A DNA stretch of 17,298 nucleotides. It comes from Campylobacterota bacterium (GTDB lineage: Bacteria; Campylobacterota; Campylobacteria; Campylobacterales; Sulfurovaceae). A model generated the notes under the pieces. That model did no database searches. It saw nothing but the letters and a program-made list of their open reading frames with translations, and had not been told where the DNA came from. The stretch spans positions 1-17,298 of the forward strand of contig QMKU01000003.1 in the NCBI GenBank assembly GCA_003646525.1. Reading direction: 5' to 3'. The first letter of the stretch is position 1; every line of letters starts with the position of its first letter. Positions 8,270-16,290 of this stretch are shown here, in pieces. Position numbers and translations under genes: made by a program.

Positions 8270-9042
8270 TTATATCCTTTAAACATAATATCCCTCAAGC
8301 TCTTGGCATCAGGATTGCGCTTTTTTTTCAATTCCATATTGATGAAGTCCAAACTTTCCCACATCTGAGGAGAAGCAAGCATCCAGCTGCGTATCTTTTC
8401 ACCCGAAAGCATAAAGAGATGAAATCCATTTTCATGCAATCCCATCCGAACATCTGCTGCGATAGAGTAGGTCGTCAAAACAGCATCTTCCTTCATCACT
8501 TCACGAATGTGTGCGAAATACTCTTTTGTCCAGAGTAGAGGATTGTGTGCTGGGCTGAAGGGATCTTGATAGACGATATCAAACCGCTCTTTGATCTGAG
8601 GAATGATTTTGCGCGCATCTCCTATCAGTATCTCTATCTTGAATTGTTTATCTTCGTAATAACACTCTCGACTCAACGCATCAATGATTGGTTTCAGAGT
8701 AGCAAACTCTTCAGGATAAACAAAAGAGGAGAGACTTTCGACCAGCCCTCGGTCAAACTCTGGCGAAATAATATGTATCTGGGTGGAGAGCTGCTCTTTT
8801 TTGACATAATAAAGTGTCGCCAGCGTATTGTATCCTAGACCAAAACAGATATCAAGGATCGTGAGTCTCTTCTCTCTGTGCTTCAGACGAAAAGCAGAAA
8901 GAACATGTTTCTGAAGTGACTCATGAAGGGCACCATCTTTATCTGAATGGTATGTTTCACCAAACTCGACAGAGTAGAGGGTTCGAGATCCGTCCCCTGT
9001 CATCACCGTTTGCTTCTCCCTCCTCAACTCTTCGTCATACAC
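8266..9042 (-). CDS. mnmD: tRNA U34 5-aminomethyl methyltransferase, stand-alone MnmC(m)/MnmD type
   Basis: A 258-residue SAM-dependent methyltransferase matching the methyl-transfer domain of E. coli MnmC, which converts aminomethyl-U34 to methylaminomethyl-U34 in tRNA. Family marks are GETYHSDKDGALHES (28-42), the SAM motif ILDICFGLGYNTL (62-74) and YQDPFSPAHNPLLWT (158-172), whose aspartate and 'FSPxxNPxLW' are typical of MnmC. The FAD-dependent oxidase half of MnmC is absent, so this is a one-domain form, as known from some other bacteria. A good AAGGGGAG lies 7 bases before the ATG at 9042. It heads the six-gene minus-strand cluster and overlaps the aas-type gene by four bases. Its probable substrate is the tRNA made by MnmE-MnmG, whose mnmG lies elsewhere in the window. 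Family assignment is strong; substrate is inferred. Confidence 0.82.
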   Translation of the reverse strand: MYDEELRREKQTVMTGDGSRTLYSVEFGETYHSDKDGALHESLQKHVLSAFRLKHREKRLTILDICFGLGYNTLATLYYVKKEQLSTQIHIISPEFDRGLVESLSSFVYPEEFATLKPIIDALSRECYYEDKQFKIEILIGDARKIIPQIKERFDIVYQDPFSPAHNPLLWTKEYFAHIREVMKEDAVLTTYSIAADVRMGLHENGFHLFMLSGEKIRSWMLASPQMWESLDFINMELKKKRNPDAKSLRDIMFKGYK

Positions 9043-9109
9043 AAAGACTCCCCTTTATCTTTCTTCTTGGAGATACACTAAAGAATAACTGCCAAAGATT
9101 AAGCGTTTG

Positions 9110-9156
9110 GGAGCAGGGACTTCAGTCCCGTTTGATGGGACTGAAGTCCCTGCTCC
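9110..9156. repeat. Perfect 20-bp inverted repeat with 7-nt loop (REP-like or bidirectional terminator)
   Basis: Arms at 9110-9129 and 9137-9156 are exact reverse complements around the loop GTTTGAT. The centre of each arm contains the self-complementary words GGGAC and GTCCC, so smaller hairpins can also form. It lies 7 bp downstream of the luxS-linked gene and 68 bp before the mnmD start. It could end the luxS transcript, but no run of U follows on either strand. Intergenic palindromes of this GGGACT...AGTCCC type are commonly dispersed REP-like elements, which is my preferred reading. Confidence 0.8.
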
Positions 9157-9163
9157 AAGTAAG

Positions 9164-9469
9164 CTACAGTCCAGCTTCGTCCAACTCTTTGAATTTGAAG
9201 GCCTCCATGATCTCTTCGATACTCTCCTCTTCACGACGCACCAATACCATCATACCCTCTCCCATGAAATCCAAATAATTTTCAAATTTATTTTCCAAGA
9301 TTACAAAATCAACCCAATCCACACCCATTTGAGTACGATCAGCAAAAAAAGAGACTGATTTCACCTCTCCTTCATCAAAATGGATCAAAGCCCACTTCTC
9401 TACACTCATGAGTTTAGTAATCTTAGCCGTTTTCTCCTCGACACCATCCACAGGGATCAAAATCAACAT
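9164..9469 (-). CDS. Hypothetical protein translationally coupled to luxS (possible NifX-like fold)
   Basis: A 101-residue acidic protein with no signal peptide or membrane segment. It begins MLILIPVDG and ends with ESIEEIMEAFKFKELDEAG. Both ends resemble the NifX/NafY-type small alpha/beta fold, whose members start with an 'IAIPVDG' strand and end with a 'VEEALEAF..GEL' helix. The resemblance is weak and no cofactor-binding Cys or His cluster is present, so function is unknown. The ATG follows the luxS stop codon directly with no gap. Its ribosome-binding site (AAGGGAG, 6 bases upstream) lies inside the last luxS codons. The two are thus one operon, and a role near the methyl cycle or AI-2 is possible but unproven. 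Confidence 0.8.
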   Translation of the reverse strand: MLILIPVDGVEEKTAKITKLMSVEKWALIHFDEGEVKSVSFFADRTQMGVDWVDFVILENKFENYLDFMGEGMMVLVRREEESIEEIMEAFKFKELDEAGL

Positions 9470-9979
9470 TTAGACTCCCTTGAGAAGTTTTTTTGAAAGT
9501 TTCAACTCTCTGTTGCTCATAGTGCCTATAGTCTGATCTAAAACTTTTTGTGCGATATCTTGTGCTTCTTGAAGTGAATGCATTTTACATGTTCCACACT
9601 GATAAATATTAAGTTCGGGGATATCTTTTTGACGCTTTACTCTGAGAACATCTTTCATCGATTTTTTCCAAGATTTTGCAACTTTTTTCTTGCTTGGTGT
9701 CCCTAACAGTGACATATAAAAGCCCGTACGGCATCCCATAGGGGAGAGATCTATTATCTCCACCTTTTTGCTATTGAGATGATCTCGCATAAACCCAGCA
9801 AAGAGGTGTTCTAGTGTATGGATACCCTTGGAAGATAACTTCTCTTCGTTGGGGGTACAAAAACGCAGGTCAAACACTGTGATAGGGTCACCACTAGGTG
9901 TTTTCATCTTTTTAGCAACACGCACAGCAGGTGCATTCATTCGAGTATGATCAACGGTAAAACTGTCTAATAATGGCAT
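9470..9979 (-). CDS. luxS: S-ribosylhomocysteine lyase LuxS
   Basis: LuxS splits S-ribosylhomocysteine into homocysteine and 4,5-dihydroxy-2,3-pentanedione, the AI-2 precursor, in the activated methyl cycle. The 169-residue length is typical. The metal site is complete: HTLEH (H54 and H58, with E57) and C128 in the [11 protein letters not shown] segment. The catalytic C83 lies in [11 protein letters not shown] (79-89). [14 protein letters not shown] is the usual N-terminus. AAGGA lies 7-8 bases before the ATG and a TATAAT box at 10006-10011 provides a promoter. The downstream 101-residue gene abuts it. Many SAM-dependent methyltransferases surround it, but their link to LuxS is metabolic only. 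Confidence 0.97.
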   Translation of the reverse strand: MPLLDSFTVDHTRMNAPAVRVAKKMKTPSGDPITVFDLRFCTPNEEKLSSKGIHTLEHLFAGFMRDHLNSKKVEIIDLSPMGCRTGFYMSLLGTPSKKKVAKSWKKSMKDVLRVKRQKDIPELNIYQCGTCKMHSLQEAQDIAQKVLDQTIGTMSNRELKLSKKLLKGV

Positions 9980-10005
9980 AGTATTATCCTTACTAATTTT
10001 TTATG

Positions 10006-10011
10006 ATTATA
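10006..10011 (-). promoter_or_regulatory. Candidate -10 box of luxS
   Basis: TATAAT on the minus strand in AT-rich DNA, about 27 bp before the luxS ATG. The expected leader is about 20 nt. It lies in the 48-bp gap after the HTH gene, so luxS probably has its own start in addition to any readthrough from that gene. Confidence 0.5.
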
Positions 10012-10027
10012 ACCAATTGAGTTAAGA

Positions 10028-10246
10028 TTAATCTTTGCACACTATATCTTTCAAGAATCTCTTCAGCATCATATACTCTCTATTCTCTATATATAGAGCT
10101 AGCCAAGACTCTACCCAGTCGCCCACGGGGTAGTTATTCTTGCCCCATCTGCTGCAAGTTTTATACTGCACACCTGATAGTTCCGAAAAAGCCTTGAGGG
10201 TTAAGCCATTATCTTTAAGTGCTTCCTTGAATACATCGTAGTCCAT
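10028..10246 (-). CDS. Small helix-turn-helix protein (XRE-like)
   Basis: A 72-residue protein. Residues 4-40 fit a Cro/XRE-type helix-turn-helix: FKEALKDNGLTLKAFSELSG is helix 1, turn and helix 2, and VQYKTCSRWGKNN is the recognition helix with its typical S/T-x-x-RW pattern. The C-terminal half (VGDWVESWLALYIENREY) is a probable amphipathic dimerisation helix. AAGG lies about 8 bases before the ATG and a TATAAT box at 10270-10275 precedes it. Short proteins of this kind are frequent in Campylobacterota genomes and prophages. No phage gene or toxin partner is next to it. It diverges from cmoA, with a dyad in the shared spacer that could be its operator. The family call is fair, the regulatory target inferred. 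Confidence 0.75.
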   Translation of the reverse strand: MDYDVFKEALKDNGLTLKAFSELSGVQYKTCSRWGKNNYPVGDWVESWLALYIENREYMMLKRFLKDIVCKD

Positions 10247-10269
10247 ACTATTACCTTAATTTTTATCTT

Positions 10270-10275
10270 ATTATA
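10270..10275 (-). promoter_or_regulatory. Candidate -10 box of the HTH gene
   Basis: TATAAT on the minus strand, 24 bp before the HTH ATG at 10246. The dyad at 10279-10302 lies just upstream of it, in the position where an autoregulator could bind. Confidence 0.5.
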
Positions 10276-10278
10276 GCG

Positions 10279-10302
10279 ATATTATTGCTTATGCAATGTT
10301 AT
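10279..10302. promoter_or_regulatory. Imperfect dyad between the HTH gene and cmoA (candidate operator)
   Basis: Two 10-bp half-sites (10279-10288 and 10293-10302) match at 8 of 10 positions around a TTAT spacer, with ATTGC/GCAAT as the inner perfect arms. The element sits beside the -10 of the HTH gene and 26 bp before the cmoA -10. The position and symmetry suit a small dimeric HTH repressor. AT-rich dyads occur by chance, so this is a candidate only. Confidence 0.35.
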
Positions 10303-10327
10303 TATTAATTTTAAATTCAAAAATTGG

Positions 10328-10333
10328 TATAAT
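10328..10333 (+). promoter_or_regulatory. Candidate -10 box of cmoA
   Basis: TATAAT preceded by G (GGTATAAT), 33 bp before the cmoA ATG, giving a leader of about 25 nt. T-rich DNA lies upstream and no clear -35 is seen. Confidence 0.6.
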
Positions 10334-10365
10334 TGCTCTTGGGAGATTCCTAAAAGAGGGGTGAG

Positions 10366-11073
10366 ATGAAAGATACAGTTTTCAGTAGCAAAATAGAAAA
10401 GAAATTTGAATTTGATGAAGCAGTTGCTTCGGTTTTTGATGATATGCTCAGTAGGTCGGTTCCTTTTTATGATGAGGTTCAAAAGTTGATCATTTCATTG
10501 ATCCTTGCAGAGCGGACAGCAGGTAAAAGCGTGCTTGATTTGGGTGTCTCAACGGCAAAGTTTTTACTTGATTTACATAGTCGAGCGGATGAGCCAATTC
10601 ACCTTAAAGGTATAGATAATTCTCAGGCAATGCTGGATCGTGCAGAGCATAAATGTCAAGCTTTTGGAGCAAAGATCGAATTGGAGTTGGCTGATATGCT
10701 GACTTATAAATATGAAAATCAGGATGTAATTGTTTCAAACTATACACTACAGTTTATTCGCCCCATGCAACGGATAGAGTTGGTCAAAAGAATTTACAAA
10801 GGATTAAATCAGGAAGGAGTATTTATCTTTTCTGAGAAAGTTGTTTTTGATGAGAAAAAGCTAGACAAAGAGATGATCGATATCTACTATACTTACAAAA
10901 AACAACAAGGATATAGTGACTTTGAAATTGCGCAAAAGCGTGAAGCACTGGAAAATGTCCTCATTCCATTTACTATCAAAGAAAATATTCAAATGTGTAA
11001 AGATGCCGGATTTGGATCCGTTGAAACTATTTTTCAGTGGGCAAATTTTGTCACTTTTATAGCAAAAAGATAG
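10366..11073 (+). CDS. cmoA: Carboxy-S-adenosyl-L-methionine synthase CmoA
   Basis: CmoA makes carboxy-SAM from SAM and prephenate; CmoB then uses it to form 5-oxyacetyluridine at tRNA wobble position 34. The 235-residue protein has the family N-terminus DTVFS (3-7), the block [20 protein letters not shown] (16-35), NYTLQF (125-130), SEK (156-158) and [17 protein letters not shown] (182-198), which contains the Arg expected to hold the carboxylate. The SAM motif I reads [11 protein letters not shown] (57-67); E. coli has DLGCSLGAATL there, so a Cys and a Gly are replaced by Val and Ala. GAGGGG lies 5 bases before the ATG. No cmoB is in the window. Prephenate comes from the shikimate pathway, whose first enzyme is encoded next door, though each gene has its own promoter. 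Confidence 0.92.
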   Translation: MKDTVFSSKIEKKFEFDEAVASVFDDMLSRSVPFYDEVQKLIISLILAERTAGKSVLDLGVSTAKFLLDLHSRADEPIHLKGIDNSQAMLDRAEHKCQAFGAKIELELADMLTYKYENQDVIVSNYTLQFIRPMQRIELVKRIYKGLNQEGVFIFSEKVVFDEKKLDKEMIDIYYTYKKQQGYSDFEIAQKREALENVLIPFTIKENIQMCKDAGFGSVETIFQWANFVTFIAKR

Positions 11074-11123
11074 AATAAGCAATAAAACTAAATCAATTTC
11101 ATTTGATATTTTTCGATTTAAGG

Positions 11124-11129
11124 TATAAT
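11124..11129 (+). promoter_or_regulatory. Candidate -10 box of the DAHP synthase gene
   Basis: TATAAT with a preceding G (GGTATAAT) in a T-rich stretch, 45 bp before the ATG at 11175. It lies 50 bp after the cmoA stop, so the two genes are probably transcribed separately, with readthrough possible. Confidence 0.6.
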
Positions 11130-11174
11130 CCACAAATTTAATTTTTGGGATTTTCCCATAAAGAAGGATACAAG

Positions 11175-12515
11175 ATGAGCTGGAGTCCAAGTAGCTGGAG
11201 AGATTTTCCTATCAAGCAGCAACCTATTTATCAGGATGCATCACTACTAAAGAGCGTAGAAGCTGAGCTAAGCAGTTACCCCCCACTAATCTTTGCCGGA
11301 GAAGCAAGAAACCTCAAAGAAGATCTTGCCAAAGTGGGCAGAGGAGAAGCTTTTTTACTTCAGGGCGGTGATTGTGCAGAGAGTTTCTCTGCCTTTGGTG
11401 CAACAAATATCAAGAATCTCTTCAAATTAATGTTGCAAATGAATATGGTACTGATGTATTCATCAGGCAAAAAAGTAGTCAAGGTTGGACGGGTAGCTGG
11501 ACAATTTGCCAAGCCTAGAAGTGGTGATTTTGAAACAAAAAATGGTATAGAGTTGCCGAGTTATCGTGGCGATATTGTCAACGATGTGGCATTTACGACA
11601 GAATCACGCATTCCTAATCCTAAAAAATTGATCAAAGCTTACAATCAATCCGCGGCAACAATGAATTTATTACGAGCATTTTCTCGCGGTGGTATGGCTG
11701 ATCTCAATGAGGTACACCGTTGGAATCTTGACTTTATCAAAGATTTTCCACTAGGAAAAAAATATGAAGAGTTGAGTGAAAAAATTGATAGGGCAATGAA
11801 GTTTATGGCTGCCTGTGGTATCAATAGTAAAAATACTCCACAACTGCATCAAACAACGGTATATACTTCACATGAAGCATTACTCCTCAACTATGAAGAG
11901 GCATTGACACGCAAAGATAGTATAACCAATGATTGGTACGACTGCTCTGCTCATATGTTATGGATTGGTGATCGCACGAGAGATCTAGGTGGTGCACATG
12001 TTGAGTATTTTCGCGGTATCAAAAACCCTATCGGTTGCAAAGTTGGACCTAGTATGAAAGAGGATGAATTGATCCAGCTCATTGATGCACTCAATCCTGA
12101 AAACGAAGAGGGTAGACTCAATCTGATCGTTAGAATGGGTGCTGACAAAGTAGAAGATCATTTCCCTGTCCTACTCAAGAAGGTCAAGTCAGAAGGCAAA
12201 AATGTTGTCTGGAGTTGTGACCCAATGCATGGCAATGTCGAGAAGAGCTCTAGTGGATTCAAGACGAGGGACTTTGATAATATTCTCAGAGAAGTGAAAC
12301 AATTTTTCAAAATTCATGAAAGTGAAGGCACAGTAGCTGGAGGTATCCACCTAGAGATGACTGGCGAAGATGTGACAGAATGCACAGGAAGCCAATCTAG
12401 CGCTATCACTGCAGATGATCTAGGAGATCGATACCATACACAGTGTGACCCAAGACTCAATGCCAATCAAGCCCTCGAACTCTCCTTCATGGTAAGTGAT
12501 ACACTGAGAGGATAA
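11175..12515 (+). CDS. 3-deoxy-7-phosphoheptulonate synthase, class II (plant type)
   Basis: The enzyme joins phosphoenolpyruvate and erythrose-4-phosphate to make DAHP, the entry to the shikimate pathway. The 446-residue protein is of the class II type, not the AroFGH type. Its metal ligands are all present: C67 in GGDCAESF, H352 in CDPMHGN, E394 in HLEMTGE and D425 in [22 protein letters not shown] and ECTGSQ are also typical. The N-terminus [10 protein letters not shown] is the normal class II start. ATG 11175 is chosen over an in-frame upstream TTG at 11145 because AAGGA lies 7 bases before it. It lacks the long N-terminal extension that forms regulatory sites in the Mycobacterium tuberculosis enzyme, so feedback control may differ. 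Gene names vary between species (aroF, aroG, aroA), so none is given. Confidence 0.96.
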   Translation: MSWSPSSWRDFPIKQQPIYQDASLLKSVEAELSSYPPLIFAGEARNLKEDLAKVGRGEAFLLQGGDCAESFSAFGATNIKNLFKLMLQMNMVLMYSSGKKVVKVGRVAGQFAKPRSGDFETKNGIELPSYRGDIVNDVAFTTESRIPNPKKLIKAYNQSAATMNLLRAFSRGGMADLNEVHRWNLDFIKDFPLGKKYEELSEKIDRAMKFMAACGINSKNTPQLHQTTVYTSHEALLLNYEEALTRKDSITNDWYDCSAHMLWIGDRTRDLGGAHVEYFRGIKNPIGCKVGPSMKEDELIQLIDALNPENEEGRLNLIVRMGADKVEDHFPVLLKKVKSEGKNVVWSCDPMHGNVEKSSSGFKTRDFDNILREVKQFFKIHESEGTVAGGIHLEMTGEDVTECTGSQSSAITADDLGDRYHTQCDPRLNANQALELSFMVSDTLRG

Positions 12516-12611
12516 AGGTAGGCTTTGGCAACAAGATACCACTCTGGCTGTTTGGATTTTTGTATTAGCAGAAAAGGATATAAACAACCAAATAGCTTGA
12601 TGAACAGAGAC

Positions 12612-12647
12612 ATAGGCACCTATATTGGAGACGCCTATATTTATTTC
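12612..12647 (+). terminator. Possible terminator between convergent DAHP synthase and nifU genes
   Basis: A 6-bp stem ATAGGC/GCCTAT (12612-12617 and 12633-12638) with a 15-nt loop is followed by ATATTTATTT on the plus strand. The stem is short and the loop could pair further (CC with GG), so the call is weak. It lies about 100 bp after the DAHP synthase stop and 10 bp before the nifU end; the rest of the 141-bp spacer shows no gene. Confidence 0.3.
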
Positions 12648-12656
12648 AGGAGATTT

Positions 12657-13628
12657 TTAGATAGGAAGGACTCTGATATTTTGATCTAGCTTCTCTTTTA
12701 GGATATTTTCTATCGCAAAGAGTGTACCCGTACTAGAACTAGCACAGCCATTACAAGCACCGAGATAGCGGATGTAGATATCGATATTGACACCGTTTTC
12801 TTTGATATCAAGTATCTCCATATCTCCGCCATCCATGATGAGCATTTGACGAATATTGTCATCGACGACTTTATCGACAGCTTTGATCTTCTGCACTAGT
12901 GTCATATCGCCAAATGTAGCGGTGGCACCTATGGCTGAAGCATCAGCTGCTTTACTCATCTTCTCTTTTTCATACTCTTCGAGCAGATCAACCAGATAGA
13001 TATCTTTGGCTTCGTGTCCACCAGGTCTGATACATGATTTGCAAAATGCGCCAGCCTTGGTATAATCAGTGATCTGCTCAACAGTAGTGAGGTCATTGAT
13101 CCGTATGACTTCTCTGAGTGTGGAGAGTGTGACACGCGCACATTCACAGACGATGACCTCTGCTTCAAAGCTCTCCATATCAACACCTTTGTATTGTGAT
13201 GCTGCCTTCTTGATGACATCATATGCCATGACTGAACAGTGCATCTTTTGTGGTGGCACGGCAGGAGTATCAGGGTTGTCTCTCATCGCCATCTCTACAT
13301 CAATATTGGTGATCTTGACAGCCTCATCAACGGTTTTGCCCTTGCAGAGCTCAGCCATCGTGTCAGAACTAGCGATTGCTGTACCACAACCGAAACTTTT
13401 GAATTTGGAGAGTAAAATCAGATCCGTATTGGGATCTACTGCCCAGTAGAGACGCACAGCATCTCCACAACTCTCTGCACCAAAATCAGCAACGATCAGT
13501 TTTGCACCCATCTTTTTGGCTTGCTCTTCTGTGATCTCACCCATATTTTTGGGGTTATTCATCAAATCGGTTACTTTTTGGCTATACTCATCCCAGATGG
13601 TACCGCCTATCAAATTATCCATTCCCAT
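12657..13628 (-). CDS. nifU: Fe-S cluster assembly scaffold NifU, full-length three-domain form
   Basis: NifU receives sulfur from NifS, assembles Fe-S clusters and hands them on. The 323-residue protein has all three modules. The IscU-like N-domain has scaffold cysteines C54 (ESCGDAVRLYW), C81 (SFGCGTAI) and C131 (KMHCSVMA). The central bacterioferredoxin-like [2Fe-2S] domain has C161, C163, C196 and C199. The C-terminal NifU/Nfu domain has C292-x2-C295 (GACNGCASSS). It lies 30 bp after nifS in one operon. The ATG at 13628 is preferred because AAAGGAAA lies 6 bases upstream; the Met two codons later is less well placed. No nitrogenase genes are present, so this is the general Fe-S system, as in Helicobacter and Campylobacter. 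Confidence 0.96.
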   Translation of the reverse strand: MGMDNLIGGTIWDEYSQKVTDLMNNPKNMGEITEEQAKKMGAKLIVADFGAESCGDAVRLYWAVDPNTDLILLSKFKSFGCGTAIASSDTMAELCKGKTVDEAVKITNIDVEMAMRDNPDTPAVPPQKMHCSVMAYDVIKKAASQYKGVDMESFEAEVIVCECARVTLSTLREVIRINDLTTVEQITDYTKAGAFCKSCIRPGGHEAKDIYLVDLLEEYEKEKMSKAADASAIGATATFGDMTLVQKIKAVDKVVDDNIRQMLIMDGGDMEILDIKENGVNIDIYIRYLGACNGCASSSTGTLFAIENILKEKLDQNIRVLPI

Positions 13629-13658
13629 AATATTTCCTTTTTCTATTTTTTATCTATT

Positions 13659-14879
<1,221 letters not shown>

Positions 14880-14954
14880 TTATGGTTAGCGTGCACAAAG
14901 CCGCTATTTTCTAATTCGGACTAAACTTATCTCAATTAACTTTTTGCATACTAC

Positions 14955-14970
14955 ATTAAGAGTTCTTAAT
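14955..14970. promoter_or_regulatory. 16-bp palindrome upstream of nifS (candidate operator)
   Basis: The sequence ATTAAGA-GT-TCTTAAT has perfect 7-bp arms and a 2-bp centre, about 95 bp before the nifS ATG. It lies between the likely folE terminator and nifS, where the nifSU promoter should be. I see no perfect TATAAT for nifS in this spacer. The position suits a repressor sensing Fe-S status or iron, but it does not match the Fur box I know, and the binding protein is unknown. Confidence 0.4.
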
Positions 14971-14989
14971 TTAACATAAAATAAAAATA

Positions 14990-15012
14990 ATTAGGAGGAT
15001 TATACTCCTAAT
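14990..15012 (-). terminator. Probable intrinsic terminator of folE
   Basis: A perfect 8-bp stem ATTAGGAG/CTCCTAAT with a 7-nt loop lies 35 bp after the folE stop. Read on the minus strand it is followed by a U-rich tail (TATTTTTATTTTA), which fits a Rho-independent terminator for folE. The other strand also has a few T nearby but not a continuous run. Confidence 0.65.
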
Positions 15013-15046
15013 AGTGTTAAGTTTGCTTGATAAGGGGGAGGTTAGC

Positions 15047-15625
15047 CTAAAAATTTGAAGGTGCAGGTGTGTTGATAATATTGTAAAACTCATTTCGAGT
15101 ACGCTGGTCACTCTTGAAGAGTCCTCTCAAGGCAGAACTAACAGTCGTGGAGTTGATCTTCTGTACGCCTCTCATCTCCATACACATATGTCGTGCATGT
15201 AAGACGACAGCGACACCTTTGGGATTGATCGTTTCGGAGATGGCATCTGCTATCTGTTCGGTCATCTGCTCTTGTATTTGTAGACGACGGGCGAAGAGAT
15301 TGACGATACGCGGAATCTTGGAGAGACCGACAACCTTACCATCAGGGATATACGCGACATGAGCACGCCCGATGATGGGAAGCATATGATGCTCACACAT
15401 GGAGTAGAACTCGATATCTCTCACCACCACCATTTCATCGTTGGTACTACTGAAAAGGGCTTGATTGAGAATGGCATGTGGATCCTGACGGTAGCCCTCT
15501 GTAAGAAATTTCAATGCTTTGGCGACGCGTTTGGGTGTCTTGACCAATCCCTCTCTATTGGGGTCTTCGCCGAGCAGTTCAAGGACTTTGGTGATGGCGG
15601 CTTCAAACTCTTCTTCTTTATTCAT
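15047..15625 (-). CDS. folE: GTP cyclohydrolase I FolE
   Basis: FolE converts GTP to 7,8-dihydroneopterin triphosphate, the first step of folate synthesis and also the source of the pterin for queuosine. The 192-residue protein is of normal size for the family. Zinc ligands are C77 and H80 in SMCEHHMLP (75-83) and C148 in [10 protein letters not shown] (144-153). GLSKIPRIV (100-108) and [12 protein letters not shown] (118-129) are standard family blocks. ATG 15625 has AGGT about 8 bases upstream and a TATAAT box at 15642-15647. It stands alone as a one-gene transcript with a likely terminator at 14990-15012. Assignment to the zinc-dependent type I enzyme, not the FolE2 type, is clear. Confidence 0.97.
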   Translation of the reverse strand: MNKEEEFEAAITKVLELLGEDPNREGLVKTPKRVAKALKFLTEGYRQDPHAILNQALFSSTNDEMVVVRDIEFYSMCEHHMLPIIGRAHVAYIPDGKVVGLSKIPRIVNLFARRLQIQEQMTEQIADAISETINPKGVAVVLHARHMCMEMRGVQKINSTTVSSALRGLFKSDQRTRNEFYNIINTPAPSNF

Positions 15626-15641
15626 GGTTGATACCTACTAT

Positions 15642-15647
15642 ATTATA
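15642..15647 (-). promoter_or_regulatory. Candidate -10 box of folE
   Basis: TATAAT on the minus strand, 16 bp before the folE ATG, so the leader would be only about 10 nt. Immediately after the box the DNA reads ATAGTAGGT, the last part of which could serve as the ribosome-binding site. Confidence 0.5.
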
Positions 15648-15889
15648 ATCTATTTTCATGTTCAAATTGTAGCAGAAAACCTTGTAAAACTACCCCCTCA
15701 ATGCCAATAAAATAAGAAACCTAAAGAGATACTATGGGTCTGGTGATTATCTATTGGGTATCGTAGTCTCTACCACATCGCCTTTTCTTGGCAATGCCAA
15801 TGAAATAAGGATTGCTGATGATCGCAATGGTAAAAAGCCAAAAATAAGAAATCAAATATACACTTATTTTGTCATTTTTCGACAGGCTA

Positions 15890-15911
15890 GGGTAGACCTG
15901 TGTGTCTGCCC
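15890..15911. repeat. REP-like palindrome GGGTAGAC...GTCTGCCC
   Basis: An 8-bp stem with one G-U pair and a 6-nt loop (CTGTGT), flanked by an additional A-T pair. The order TAGGGTAGACCTGTGTGTCTGCCC matches the general pattern of 'TAGGGGCGGACC-TGTGTGTCCGCCC' intergenic repeats that I know from several bacterial groups. It lies 17 bp after the heme-protein gene, so it could also help to end that transcript, although no good U-run follows. Confidence 0.55.
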
Positions 15912-15927
15912 TTGATATGCTTTTAAC

Positions 15928-16290
15928 CTAATTATAATCATTTGGAATAAAAAGTTTTTGACTTACATCATAAAATCTTATATAGTCATTGATACGCTCT
16001 TTGAGTATCTTGTCATTGAGTTGGGTTGGCTCCTTGACCACATATTTACCAAAAAATTGTGGGGGCATAATGGAGTTGTATTGGGAAGGTGATTTAAGAT
16101 ACAAAAAAAGTCTCTCTCTTATCGTATCTTTGGATGAATATTTCATTAGATAGCGACGATATATAAATTCAGAGGAGACTTTCTGGGCTTGATGACAATC
16201 AAAACAGTCTCTCTGTAGAGGCAAATTAGCCACTGTATCAGCTTGGAGAGTAGATAGCAAAATTCCGTATAAGAAAACCTCTCTTACCAT
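15928..16290 (-). CDS. Small periplasmic monoheme c-type cytochrome-like protein
   Basis: A 120-residue protein with a short hydrophobic N-terminus (residues 4-15, then LQADTVA) that looks like a Sec signal with cleavage near A17 or A21. The single CxxCH heme site is C29-F-D-C32-H33. M75 in SIMPPQFF is a plausible sixth heme ligand, as 'MPP' often is in class I cytochromes. The rest is rich in charged and aromatic residues, with two predicted helices (53-66 and 90-107). The ATG overlaps the end of the upstream kinase gene by seven bases, indicating translational coupling. It may act as a redox-responsive partner of that kinase or as a small electron carrier. I do not recognise a named family; the heme site is seen, the function is inferred. 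Confidence 0.78.
   Translation of the reverse strand: MVREVFLYGILLSTLQADTVANLPLQRDCFDCHQAQKVSSEFIYRRYLMKYSSKDTIRERLFLYLKSPSQYNSIMPPQFFGKYVVKEPTQLNDKILKERINDYIRFYDVSQKLFIPNDYN

Larger units (their letters stand above)
15626..15927. other. 302-bp gene-free stretch between folE and the heme-protein gene
   Basis: No reading frame of believable length or composition is present on either strand. It holds the folE promoter at its left end, an imperfect direct repeat (CAATGCCAATaAAATAAGaA at 15699-15717, again at 15792-15810 with two differences) and a REP-like palindrome at 15890-15911. A third, shorter version of the AT-rich part (GCCAAAAATAAG) starts near 15837. The stretch could be a decayed gene or could encode a small RNA; I cannot tell which. 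Confidence 0.5.

Noticed and set aside
10282..10482. Minus-strand frame of 66 codons over the cmoA start
   Set aside because: It covers the cmoA promoter and N-terminus in antisense and has AT-rich, low-complexity composition.
11145..11174. Earlier TTG start for the DAHP synthase
   Set aside because: The extra ten residues would include the ribosome-binding site of ATG 11175, and MSWSPSSW is the normal class II start.
12547..12596. Stem GCTGTTTGG/CCAAATAGC with a 32-nt loop after the DAHP synthase gene
   Set aside because: The loop is long, one pair is G-U, and no U-tract follows; chance pairing in AT-rich DNA is likely.
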